From Halomonas dongshanensis (GTDB taxonomy: Bacteria > Pseudomonadota > Gammaproteobacteria > Pseudomonadales > Halomonadaceae), in NCBI RefSeq assembly GCF_024790395.1, contig NZ_JAJISC010000007.1, positions 62,001-126,000 on the forward strand: 64,000 nucleotides of DNA, written 5' to 3'. The notes under the pieces are model-generated. The model worked only from the letters and a program-made list of their open reading frames with translations. It was not told where the DNA came from and did no database searches. The position numbers and the translations under genes are program-made. Numbering within the stretch: position 1 is the first letter of the stretch; each line of letters starts with the position of its first letter. This document shows, in pieces, positions 1 to 7,195 of this stretch.

Positions 1-1
1 T

Positions 2-610
2 CCCGAACGCCATATCGATGCCGAGGTCGTAGCGATTCACGGCATCGACGATGCCAAGGTGGCAAACGAGCCGGTCTTTGCCGAGATCGCCGATGCGTTT
101 TGGGAGTTCATCAAGGGGGCGGAGCTTGTGATCCACAATGCTCCCTTCGACGTCGGCTTCATCGACCACGAGTTCGCGCTGCTCAACGCCAAACGAGGCG
201 GCCCCGCCCTGGGGCCGGTACGCGAGCACTGCGGCGTGCTCGACTCGCTGGCTTTGGCGCGCGCCATGCATCCAGGCCAGCGCAATAGCCTGGACGCGCT
301 ATGCAAGCGCTACGATATCGACAACGGCCACCGCGTGCTCCACGGCGCCTTGCTGGACGCCGAAATTCTCGCCGATGTCTATCTGGCGATGACCGGCGGC
401 CAAACCGCGCTGACGTTGGACGCCGAGATGGGCAGCGATGACCGCGAAAACAATAGCCAAGCCCACGAGGGCCTCAACGTGCAGCGCCTATCGCTAACGC
501 CGGGCCAACTGCGAGTCGTTCGGCCCACCCAGGCGGAAACCGAGGCACACCGGGCCAAGTGCGAAGCGCACAAGCTGCATTGGCTGGGAGGGTTGAATGC
601 CGACCACTGA
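2..610 (+). CDS. dnaQ: DNA polymerase III epsilon subunit, 5'-truncated by window edge
   Basis: This is the proofreading 3'-5' exonuclease of the replicative polymerase. The reading frame is open from the first bases of the window, so the N-terminus with the Exo I motif (D-x-E) lies outside. The visible part begins in a region reading PERHIDAE followed by the Exo II segment HNAPFDVGF. The Exo III-like histidine and aspartate sit in HGALLDAEILADVYL. The C-terminal tail past about residue 140 of the visible part corresponds to the linker that binds the alpha subunit. The stop codon overlaps the start of nudC by 14 bp, suggesting co-transcription. A GTG at 59 should not be taken as the start, because homology clearly continues upstream. 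Confidence 0.93.
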   Translation, partial: PERHIDAEVVAIHGIDDAKVANEPVFAEIADAFWEFIKGAELVIHNAPFDVGFIDHEFALLNAKRGGPALGPVREHCGVLDSLALARAMHPGQRNSLDALCKRYDIDNGHRVLHGALLDAEILADVYLAMTGGQTALTLDAEMGSDDRENNSQAHEGLNVQRLSLTPGQLRVVRPTQAETEAHRAKCEAHKLHWLGGLNADH

Positions 611-1394
611 GATGCTTCGCCGTGAACTGCCGCTCGATGCGCGCGAAGGGCGAGTGCTGCGGTTTGCCCAGGGGCGTTTGGCACCGGCGCCGCCACAAGA
701 GGGTGAGCCGCTTTCGCCGCTGCAGCCCTGGCAAGCCTGGGATGACGACGTGCAGCCGCTGTGCTATTGGCAGGATGAGCCGGTTGGACTGCGCATCGAT
801 GCCGAGCCGGGCGATGAGTGGTGGGGTGGGCGTCAATGGATCGCCGAACTGCCGGGAAGCTGGTTCGCGCTGATCTCCACCGCGCTTCAGGTCAGCGGCT
901 GGCTGGAAAACCACCGCTTTTGCGGGCGCTGCGGCGCCAAGGCGACGCGCTTGGCCCACGAGTTCGCCATGCACTGCGACGCCTGCGGGCATCGCAATTA
1001 CCCGCGTATCTCGCCCTGCATCATTACGCTGGTGACGGCGGGTGAGGCAATGCTGCTGGCGCGAAGTCCGCGCTATCCGCCGGGGCGCTACTCTACGCTT
1101 GCTGGGTTTATCGAGCCGGGTGAGTCCGCCGAAGAGGCCGTCCATCGTGAGGTGTTCGAGGAGGTGGGCGTACACGTCGACCAGCTGCGTTACTTTCAGA
1201 GCCAGCCCTGGCCCTTTCCGCACTCGTTGATGATCGGCTTTTTCGCCGAAGCCACGAGCAAGCGCATTCGCATCGATGGGGTGGAGATAGCCGATGCTGC
1301 CTGGTTCTCACCACGTAAGCTCCCGGCACTGCCGCCACCGTACTCCATCGCGCGCGCCCTGATCGAGGATCATCTCGCGCGCTGGCAGGCCTGA
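597..1394 (+). CDS. nudC: NADH pyrophosphatase / NAD-RNA decapping Nudix hydrolase NudC
   Basis: A 265-residue protein that should hydrolyse NAD(H) and 5'-NAD-capped RNA to nicotinamide mononucleotide and AMP (or 5'-monophosphate RNA). A zinc ribbon is visible as Cys109, Cys112, Cys127 and Cys130, with the same 3-15-3 spacing as E. coli NudC. The Nudix box runs from Gly170 to Val192 (G-x5-E-x7-R-E-V-x-E-E-x-G-V). The family signature SQPWPFPHS follows directly, separating NADH diphosphatases from other Nudix enzymes. The start lies inside the dnaQ coding end (14-bp overlap). The length matches the family. Confidence 0.95.
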   Translation: MPTTEMLRRELPLDAREGRVLRFAQGRLAPAPPQEGEPLSPLQPWQAWDDDVQPLCYWQDEPVGLRIDAEPGDEWWGGRQWIAELPGSWFALISTALQVSGWLENHRFCGRCGAKATRLAHEFAMHCDACGHRNYPRISPCIITLVTAGEAMLLARSPRYPPGRYSTLAGFIEPGESAEEAVHREVFEEVGVHVDQLRYFQSQPWPFPHSLMIGFFAEATSKRIRIDGVEIADAAWFSPRKLPALPPPYSIARALIEDHLARWQA

Positions 1395-1403
1395 TCGGTG
1401 TGA

Positions 1404-1712
1404 TTAGCCGCGGTCGAACAGGCTGCTGAGCTTGGTAGCTAGCATGATGTTGCCGGTAGCCTTTAGCTTGCCGGTCATGAAAGCGGTCATACCGTTGATG
1501 TCGCCGCTCATGATGCCTTTGAGCGTCTCGCTGCTCATCGACAGGCTAACGGAAGGGTCGTCGTGCTCGCCCTCGTGTACGCCGAGCGTGCCATCCTGAA
1601 TATCGAGATAGTGGCTGCCAGCGTCGGAGAAGTGGAACTGAAAGACCTCGTGCATACCTTGTGCGGCCTGGGGATTGAACCGCGCTTGCAGTTTCTCGAG
1701 GGTGGTCGCCAT
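1404..1712 (-). CDS. SCP2 sterol-binding domain protein
   Basis: A 102-residue single-domain protein of the SCP2 (sterol carrier protein 2) fold. The features seen are an N-terminal helix with a LQARFNPQAA start, a central strand region (FHFSDAGSHYLDIQDG) and the typical C-terminal segment SGDINGMTAFMTGKLKATGNIMLATKL. Stand-alone SCP2 proteins bind lipids or acyl chains in a hydrophobic tunnel; some work beside lipid metabolism genes or in ubiquinone synthesis (UbiJ), but this one is too short for UbiJ. It is convergent with nudC, with only 9 bp between them. The precise ligand is unknown. Confidence 0.8.
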   Translation of the reverse strand: MATTLEKLQARFNPQAAQGMHEVFQFHFSDAGSHYLDIQDGTLGVHEGEHDDPSVSLSMSSETLKGIMSGDINGMTAFMTGKLKATGNIMLATKLSSLFDRG

Positions 1713-1855
1713 GATAGAGCTCTCTTAAGAATTCGCTTAAAGCGCTAACGCTACCTTAGCTGCGCCCACGAATAAAGCGGATTCCCCGTTTGTTGCGTAG
1801 TGGCTGCGTACTTTTTTGCTTATTTTTCATCCATTAACCGGGCAAGGAGAATGCC

Positions 1856-2908
1856 GTGGGAGACTGGTTGGCCGATCTGGCCCTTTTCATCGTGCAGGCG
1901 GTGATTTTCGTGGTACTGGCAGGTATCGTGCTGGCGCTGGTGCTGCGCCGTCAGCGCGGGGAGTCGCACACCGCACGCAAGCTGCAGGTCGAGCCGCTGC
2001 ATCGGCGCCGCCGCCAACGGCGTCGGCGGCTTGCCTTGACAACGCTTTCGCCCGCTGCGCGTAAGCGCCAAATCAAGGCGTTTCGCCGCGAAGACAAACG
2101 TGAGAAGAAAAGCGCAGCGCCTGAGGGCGAGAACACGAACGGCGCGCCTGGACGCGTCTGGGTGCTCGATTTTCATGGTGACATCAAGGCCTCGGGAACG
2201 CAGGCCTTCGCCGAAGAGATCTCTGCCGTGCTCGACGTGGCCAAGCCCGACGATGAAGTCGTCGTGCGCCTGGAGTCTCCCGGCGGGCTGGTTCATGCCT
2301 ACGGTCTTGCGGCCGCGCAAATGGATCGCCTGCGCGCCGCCGCACTCAAAACCACCGTATGCGTCGATAAGGTAGCCGCAAGCGGCGGCTATATGATGGC
2401 TTGCAGCGCCGAGCGCATCGTCGCGGCGCCTTTTGCGGTGATTGGCTCCATTGGCGTAGTGGCCCAGGTGCCTAACGTCCATCGTCTGCTCAAGCGCCAT
2501 GATGTCGATGTCGAACTGCTCACGGCGGGCAAGTACAAACGCACCCTCACGGTGCTAGGCGAAAATACCGAAGAGGGGCGGGTCAAGTTCGTCGAAGATC
2601 TCGAAAACACCCACCGCCTCTTCAAGGCTTACGTTGGCGAGCGGCGCCCGGCGCTGGATATCGAGCGCATCGCGACCGGTGAGATCTGGTACGGCAGCGA
2701 AGCTTTGGGCGAGCAGCTCATTGATGAAGTGGGTACCAGCGAGGCGTACCTCAACCGGCGCATGGACGAGAGTGAAGTCTTCTCCGTGCGTTTGGAGCCG
2801 CGCAAGGGCATGGGGCAGCGCCTTGGGCGAGCGATCTCGGCAGGCGTCGAGCACGCCGTTACTCGCGCGCTGGACGTTGCCGACGCGACGCGCTGGCTGC
2901 AGCGCTAG
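1856..2908 (+). CDS. sohB: Inner-membrane S49 serine peptidase SohB
   Basis: A 350-residue S49-family (SppA-like) protease. The N-terminus has one membrane segment (about residues 6-30), followed by a very basic linker (residues about 31-85) and the ClpP-like catalytic domain. The nucleophile is Ser176 in AASGGYMM and the general base is Lys226 or Lys228 in AGKYKR. A Ser-Lys spacing of about 50 residues is expected for this family. The start is GTG at 1856, preceded by AAGGAGAATGCC, a good ribosome-binding site. It probably cleaves membrane or secreted polypeptides at the periplasmic face. Its downstream neighbour is convergent. Confidence 0.93.
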   Translation: MGDWLADLALFIVQAVIFVVLAGIVLALVLRRQRGESHTARKLQVEPLHRRRRQRRRRLALTTLSPAARKRQIKAFRREDKREKKSAAPEGENTNGAPGRVWVLDFHGDIKASGTQAFAEEISAVLDVAKPDDEVVVRLESPGGLVHAYGLAAAQMDRLRAAALKTTVCVDKVAASGGYMMACSAERIVAAPFAVIGSIGVVAQVPNVHRLLKRHDVDVELLTAGKYKRTLTVLGENTEEGRVKFVEDLENTHRLFKAYVGERRPALDIERIATGEIWYGSEALGEQLIDEVGTSEAYLNRRMDESEVFSVRLEPRKGMGQRLGRAISAGVEHAVTRALDVADATRWLQR

Positions 2909-2946
2909 TACGCCGATGTACCGATACGATCGTTAGGAGCGTGGCC

Positions 2947-3267
2947 TCAGGCTGCGAAATGTTGCGCTAGGGCGGTGATCACTGCTCTGGCGCTTTCGCT
3001 TTGTAGCGAATAATAGATGGTCTGCGATTCGCGGCGAGTCGTCACCAGGCCATCCCGGCGAAGCAGGGCCAGATGCTGCGAAAGCGCCGACTGGCTTAGG
3101 GCAAGCTCGTTGTTTATTTGAGTGACTGACAACTCCTGCTGCGCCAGCAGGCAGAGAATTTGTAGGCGTTTAGCGTTGGCCAAGGCTTTTAGAAGCTGCG
3201 AGCCAGCCTCCAGGGCGTGGCCTTGTTGATCGAGTAAGCGCTGCGCGGCGTGCTCTGAAGCAGGCAT
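2947..3267 (-). CDS. ArsR/SmtB-family winged-helix repressor (BigR/YgaV-like)
   Basis: A 106-residue ArsR-type regulator. The recognition helix region reads LALSQSALSQHLALLRRDGLV and the wing is TRRESQTIYYSL. Those wordings resemble the BigR/YgaV/SqrR subgroup, which senses reactive sulfur through two cysteines. Only one cysteine is present (Cys39, the position matching the first sensor Cys). The C-terminal region where the second cysteine normally sits ends in LAQHFAA. There is no metal-binding CxC motif on helix alpha-3. It is convergent with sohB and divergent from prpE across a 329-bp spacer, so it could act on itself or on that promoter region. Confidence 0.85.
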   Translation of the reverse strand: MPASEHAAQRLLDQQGHALEAGSQLLKALANAKRLQILCLLAQQELSVTQINNELALSQSALSQHLALLRRDGLVTTRRESQTIYYSLQSESARAVITALAQHFAA

Positions 3268-3540
3268 GGTAGGTTGTCTCCGAACCTCGGCGGTGAGCCT
3301 CTTGGGCTCTAAGACCGCATCGTTATTGGCAATGTTGTTGGGGTTATCGCTGTTAAGACATACTGGCAGAAACGCAGATAGCGGTTGTCGTTGTTAGGTA
3401 TGCCATTCGTGGTTCAACCATCGTTAATTTAGCGATTCTAGTCTATAGCCAAAAGGTCGTCTGCCAACGCTTAATCCATGGTCGCAGGGTGCTTCCCCAC
3501 CATTTGATCTACAGTATCGGCAACTACATTGTCGACAAAC

Positions 3541-3572
3541 GCTAACGGCCACCGTTAGCGGTACCCGCTAAC
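3541..3572. promoter_or_regulatory. Three-half-site palindromic element upstream of prpE
   Basis: The pattern is GCTAAC-N7-GTTAGC-N7-GCTAAC, three hexamer half-sites in alternating orientation with identical 7-base spacers. Seen as 8-mers, GCTAACGG pairs with CCGTTAGC, and GTTAGCGG pairs with CCGCTAAC, so the middle arm can pair with either side. It ends 24 bases before the prpE start codon, within the 329-bp spacer between the ArsR-type gene and prpE. It could be an operator for a dimeric regulator or, if transcribed, two mutually exclusive hairpins. The rest of the spacer (3268-3540) shows no gene. Confidence 0.65.
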
Positions 3573-3596
3573 AGCAACAACAATAAGGCAGCTCTC

Positions 3597-5510
3597 ATGG
3601 ACCGTTATCACACGCTCTATCGCGCCTCCATCGATACGCCTGAGGCTTTCTGGGCCGAACAGGCCAAACGCATCCCTTGGCTACGCCCGCCCTCGATCAC
3701 TCTGACTTATGATGAGCTAGGACACGCCCGCTGGTTCGGCGACGGTGAACTCAATATCTGCCATGCGGCACTCGATCATCATGTAGAGCAAGGGCGCGGT
3801 GAGCAAGCCGCATTGCACTGGGACTCCTCCGTCACCGATGCTCGCGCTACCTTGAGCTATCGCCAACTGCGCGATCGCGTCGCGCATGTCGCCGGTGCAT
3901 TGGCGCAGTTGGGGGTGGAGAAGGGGGATCGGGTCGTGATCTATATGCCTATGATCCCCGAGGCATTGATCGCCATGTACGCCTGCGCGCGTCTTGGCGC
4001 GGTGCACTCGGTGGTGTTCGGTGGCTTCGCGCCCCATGAGCTTGCCGTACGTATCGACGACGCCGAACCCAAGGTATTGCTGACCGCCTCGTGCGGCATC
4101 GAAGTCACCACCGTATTGCCGTACAAGCCGCTGGTAGATGAGGCCATTGCCCAGAGCCAACATAAGCCGAACGCCTGCGTGGTATTGCAGCGCGAAGCAT
4201 GCCTTGCAACGCTCGGTGAGAACGATCTGGACTGGATGACGCTCGAGCGAAGCGCTCCCTTTGCCGAGTGTGTTGCCGTCAAGGCCACCGACCCGCTTTA
4301 CGTGCTCTACACCTCTGGTACCACGGGCAAACCCAAAGGGGTGATGCGCGATACCGGCGGTTACGCCGTGGCGCTGGCGTTCTCGATGGCGACGATCTAT
4401 GCCCTTGAGGCGGGGGATGTGATGTTCACCGCCTCGGATGTGGGCTGGGTGGTGGGGCATTCCTACATCGTTTATGGGCCGCTACTGCATGGTTGCACCA
4501 CGGTGATGTACGAAGGCAAGCCGGTAAAAACGCCCGATGCAGGCAGCTTCTGGCGATTGATCGAACGCTATGGGGTCAAGAGCTTTTTTAGCGCGCCCAC
4601 GGCCTTTCGCGCGATCAAGAAGGAGGACCCGGAGGCGAAGTGGCTCAAAGCCTTCGATCTCAGCTCGCTCAAGCATGTGTTCGTGGCGGGAGAGCGCTTG
4701 GATCCGCCGACCTTCCATTGGCTAGACGATCTGCTCGACGTGCCGGTGATCGATCACTGGTGGCAAACCGAAACCGGGTGGCCGGTCGCTGCCAATATGG
4801 TAGGCGTCGAGCCCATGGCAACCAAAGCCGGTTCGGCGAGCGTGCCGGTACCAGGGTTCAACGTTCAGGTCGTCGACCGCGACGGTGAACAGGTTCCGCC
4901 CATGACCCAGGGAAGCATAGTCATCAAGCAGCCATTGCCGCCAGGCTGTCTGAGCGGTATTTGGCGTGATCCGCAGCGCTTTCATGCCGCTTATATGGCA
5001 GCGTTTCCCGGCTACTACCTCACCGGCGATGGTGGCTACGTCGACCCAGACGGTTATCTGTTCATCATGGGGCGAACCGACGATGTCATCAACGTAGCCG
5101 GGCATCGGCTCTCGACTGGTGAAATGGAGGAGGTATTGGGGAGCCATCCGGCTGTTGCCGAGTGCGCGGTGATTGGTATTCATGACGAACTCAAAGGGCA
5201 GCTTCCCGTGGGACTCGTGATCACTAAGGATGGCTTCGCGGGTGACGAAACCTCACTTGAGGCAGAACTCGTCGCCCAGGTACGCCAGCGTATCGGGCCC
5301 GTTGCCTGCTTCAAGCAGGTCCTGGTGGTCGAACGCCTACCCAAAACGCGCTCGGGGAAGATACTGCGTAAGCTGTTGCGCACCATCGCCGACGGTAAAC
5401 CCTACCGCGTACCCTCGACCATCGACGATCCGACCAGCCTCGACGATATGCAGCAGCTTATGAGCGAACGCGCCGTCGGACTTGCCGATCGCGCTCTGCG
5501 CGAAGACTGA
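3597..5510 (+). CDS. prpE: Propionate--CoA ligase (AMP-forming) PrpE
   Basis: A 637-residue acyl-CoA synthetase of the acetyl/propionyl-CoA synthetase class. It converts propionate (or acetate), ATP and CoA to acyl-CoA through an acyl-adenylate. The ATP/AMP-binding loop TSGTTGKPKG lies at residues 239-248 and is followed by the PrpE-type wording MRDTGGYAVAL. The adenylation motif is DHWWQTETGWP, and the hinge GRTDDVINVAGHR precedes the C-terminal domain. The conserved catalytic lysine, the usual site of regulatory acylation, is Lys588 in PKTRSGKILRK. No prpBCD methylcitrate genes are adjacent. Acetyl-CoA synthetase activity cannot be excluded. Confidence 0.9.
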   Translation: MDRYHTLYRASIDTPEAFWAEQAKRIPWLRPPSITLTYDELGHARWFGDGELNICHAALDHHVEQGRGEQAALHWDSSVTDARATLSYRQLRDRVAHVAGALAQLGVEKGDRVVIYMPMIPEALIAMYACARLGAVHSVVFGGFAPHELAVRIDDAEPKVLLTASCGIEVTTVLPYKPLVDEAIAQSQHKPNACVVLQREACLATLGENDLDWMTLERSAPFAECVAVKATDPLYVLYTSGTTGKPKGVMRDTGGYAVALAFSMATIYALEAGDVMFTASDVGWVVGHSYIVYGPLLHGCTTVMYEGKPVKTPDAGSFWRLIERYGVKSFFSAPTAFRAIKKEDPEAKWLKAFDLSSLKHVFVAGERLDPPTFHWLDDLLDVPVIDHWWQTETGWPVAANMVGVEPMATKAGSASVPVPGFNVQVVDRDGEQVPPMTQGSIVIKQPLPPGCLSGIWRDPQRFHAAYMAAFPGYYLTGDGGYVDPDGYLFIMGRTDDVINVAGHRLSTGEMEEVLGSHPAVAECAVIGIHDELKGQLPVGLVITKDGFAGDETSLEAELVAQVRQRIGPVACFKQVLVVERLPKTRSGKILRKLLRTIADGKPYRVPSTIDDPTSLDDMQQLMSERAVGLADRALRED

Positions 5511-5575
5511 TCCAAACGGACGGGTAGCGCCGCCGCGGCTTTTCTTGCCTGGCTTTTTTTAGCCGTGCAAAAGCG

Positions 5576-5581
5576 TATAAT
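5576..5581 (+). promoter_or_regulatory. Sigma-70 -10 element (TATAAT) for yhhQ
   Basis: A perfect TATAAT lies 104 bases before the proposed yhhQ start. The -35 position (about 5553-5558) is T-rich but not consensus. Transcription from here would give a leader of roughly 95 nucleotides, long enough for the structured element at 5621-5675. Confidence 0.55.
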
Positions 5582-5620
5582 GCGCACCGAACTGCGGCGG
5601 CCTTGGCTGCTCATCTCCAA

Positions 5621-5675
5621 CGAGGGTTCCCTAACCCCTCGCTCAACACCCTGATCAAGCGTGATCATAAAAAGG
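5621..5675 (+). promoter_or_regulatory. Candidate preQ1-type riboswitch leader before yhhQ
   Basis: The first stem is CGAGG (5621-5625) with CCTCG (5637-5641), enclosing a loop GTTCCCTAACC. This resembles the P1/L1 of preQ1-I aptamers, which have a GGTTC-type 5' part and a C-rich 3' part. A second hairpin TGATCA-AGCG-TGATCA (5652-5667) follows, then an A-rich AAAAAGG (5669-5675) that is also the ribosome-binding site of yhhQ. The loop CCT can pair with AGG of that site, as in the preQ1 pseudoknot. The inserted second hairpin departs from canonical preQ1-I. The downstream gene is a queuosine-precursor transporter, the expected regulon. Confidence 0.42.
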
Positions 5676-5684
5676 CCCGTATCT

Positions 5685-6356
5685 ATGTTTGCCCTTACCC
5701 CGATGCAGCGTCAGCGCTGCCTGCTGATGCTCGTCAGCTTCCATATCGCGATCATCGCGGCCAGTAACTATCTCGTTCAGTTGCCCTTTACCCTATTTGG
5801 TTTTCATACCACCTGGGGGGCGTTCAGCTTTCCTTTCATCTTCTTGGCTACCGATTTGACCGTGCGGCTGTTCGGCAAGGAGCAGGCGCGGGCGATCATC
5901 TTTCGCGTCATGCTGCCAGCGCTGCTGGTGTCCTACGTCGTTTCTGTGGTGTTTCCCCGCGGCAGCTTCGCCGGGATCGAGGCGTTGGGCGAATGGAATA
6001 CTTTCGTTGCCCGCATCGCCTTGGCGAGCTTTTTGGCGTATGTGGTGGGTCAGCTTCTCGATGTGCAGGTATTCGATCGGCTGCGTCGACTGGCGTGGTG
6101 GATTGCGCCGCTGTGCTCGACCGTTCTGGGTAACTTTGCCGATACGCTGGCGTTTTTCGCCACTGCGTTTCACCACAGCCCCGACCCCTTTATGGCCGCG
6201 CACTGGATGGAGATCGCGCTGATCGACTACGCCATCAAGCTCGCGATCAGCCTTCTGTTCTTCTTGCCGCTCTATGGACTGTTGCTGGCCTGGCTGACGC
6301 GGCGGATGGTGGCCTGGACGGGGCAGGACGATGCTGTTCCGCGCGCGGTATACTGA
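5685..6356 (+). CDS. yhhQ: Queuosine precursor (preQ0/preQ1) transporter YhhQ
   Basis: A 223-residue inner-membrane protein of the YhhQ/QueT-like family that imports 7-deazaguanine precursors for tRNA queuosine synthesis. Family wording is clear: SNYLVQLPFTLFGFHTTWGAFSFPFIFLATDLTVRLFG, shown here in part by SNYLVQLP and ATDLTVRLFG, plus GNFADTLAFF and HWMEIALIDY. About six membrane helices can be traced. The ATG at 5685 is preferred over a GTG at 5661, because AAAAAGG sits 9 bases upstream and the protein then begins MFALTPMQRQ, matching the E. coli length. It is followed 32 bases later by an esterase gene in the same direction. Confidence 0.9.
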   Translation: MFALTPMQRQRCLLMLVSFHIAIIAASNYLVQLPFTLFGFHTTWGAFSFPFIFLATDLTVRLFGKEQARAIIFRVMLPALLVSYVVSVVFPRGSFAGIEALGEWNTFVARIALASFLAYVVGQLLDVQVFDRLRRLAWWIAPLCSTVLGNFADTLAFFATAFHHSPDPFMAAHWMEIALIDYAIKLAISLLFFLPLYGLLLAWLTRRMVAWTGQDDAVPRAVY

Positions 6357-6388
6357 CGCCTTCATTTGCGCCTTGAATCGGAGTCTTC

Positions 6389-7195
6389 ATGAGCGATACC
6401 GCCTCTCTAACACTGCATGCCATCGATCTTCAAGACGAAGATGCCCAGGGCTTGCCGCTGTTGGTCATTCACGGGTTGATGGGCAGCGCCGACAACTGGC
6501 GCTCGCACCTGAAGCAGTGGCAGGGAGAGCGGCGCGTCATTGCCGTCGATCTACGCAACCACGGCCGTTCGCCACACGCCGAGGGCATGCGTTATGAGAC
6601 CATGAGCGAAGACGTCATCGCGCTGCTCGATCGTTTGGGCCTCGAGCGCGTCCACGTCTTGGGCCACTCTATGGGCGGAAAGGTCGCCATGACGCTGGCG
6701 CGTATGGCGCCTGAGCGCGTGGCCTCGCTGATCGTCGCTGACATCGCTCCGGTGACCTATGGGCATGGCCACGACGATGTCTTTGCTGCCCTTGAGCGCG
6801 TGCGTGAAGGCAAACCGCGCAACCGCCGTGAAGCAGACGAACTCTTGGCCGAGCACGTCGATTCACGCGCCACGCGGCTCTTTCTGGCGACCAATCTGGT
6901 CAAAGGCGAATCGGGAGTACTTGCCCTGCGAGTAGGGCTCGACGAGATCAAAGCGGGCTACCCCGACATCATCGGCGAGCCAGATGGCGAAGGCGCCTAC
7001 GAGGGCCCGACGCTGCTGCTACGTGGCGATGCCTCACACTACGTCACCAACGACATGCTTCCCGCCGTGCGCGCCATTCTTCCTCGCGTGCGCGTCGTTA
7101 CCATCAAACAGGCTGGGCACTGGCTGCATGCCGATCAACCTGCAGCCTTTCAGCAGGCGGTATCGAGCTTCTTGGCCGCTCATTCCGCGTCCTAA
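6389..7195 (+). CDS. ybfF: Alpha/beta-hydrolase, YbfF-type esterase
   Basis: A 268-residue alpha/beta-fold hydrolase. The oxyanion region reads VIHGLMGSADNW, the strand 4 region DLRNHGRSPH, the nucleophile elbow GHSMGGK with Ser94, and the catalytic histidine is His244 in QAGHWLHAD. These wordings match YbfF, a cytosolic esterase acting on short acyl chains and acyl-CoA thioesters; the natural substrate is unsettled. Its 3' end overlaps the convergent nuclease gene by 4 bp. Confidence 0.85.
   Translation: MSDTASLTLHAIDLQDEDAQGLPLLVIHGLMGSADNWRSHLKQWQGERRVIAVDLRNHGRSPHAEGMRYETMSEDVIALLDRLGLERVHVLGHSMGGKVAMTLARMAPERVASLIVADIAPVTYGHGHDDVFAALERVREGKPRNRREADELLAEHVDSRATRLFLATNLVKGESGVLALRVGLDEIKAGYPDIIGEPDGEGAYEGPTLLLRGDASHYVTNDMLPAVRAILPRVRVVTIKQAGHWLHADQPAAFQQAVSSFLAAHSAS

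Noticed and set aside
474..1223. A 249-codon minus-strand open frame over dnaQ/nudC
   Set aside because: High GC antisense artefact; nudC on the other strand has the full zinc ribbon and Nudix box.
5661..5684. GTG 5661 as the yhhQ start
   Set aside because: It lies in the second leader hairpin, lacks a ribosome-binding site, and adds eight residues not found in the family; ATG 5685 fits better.
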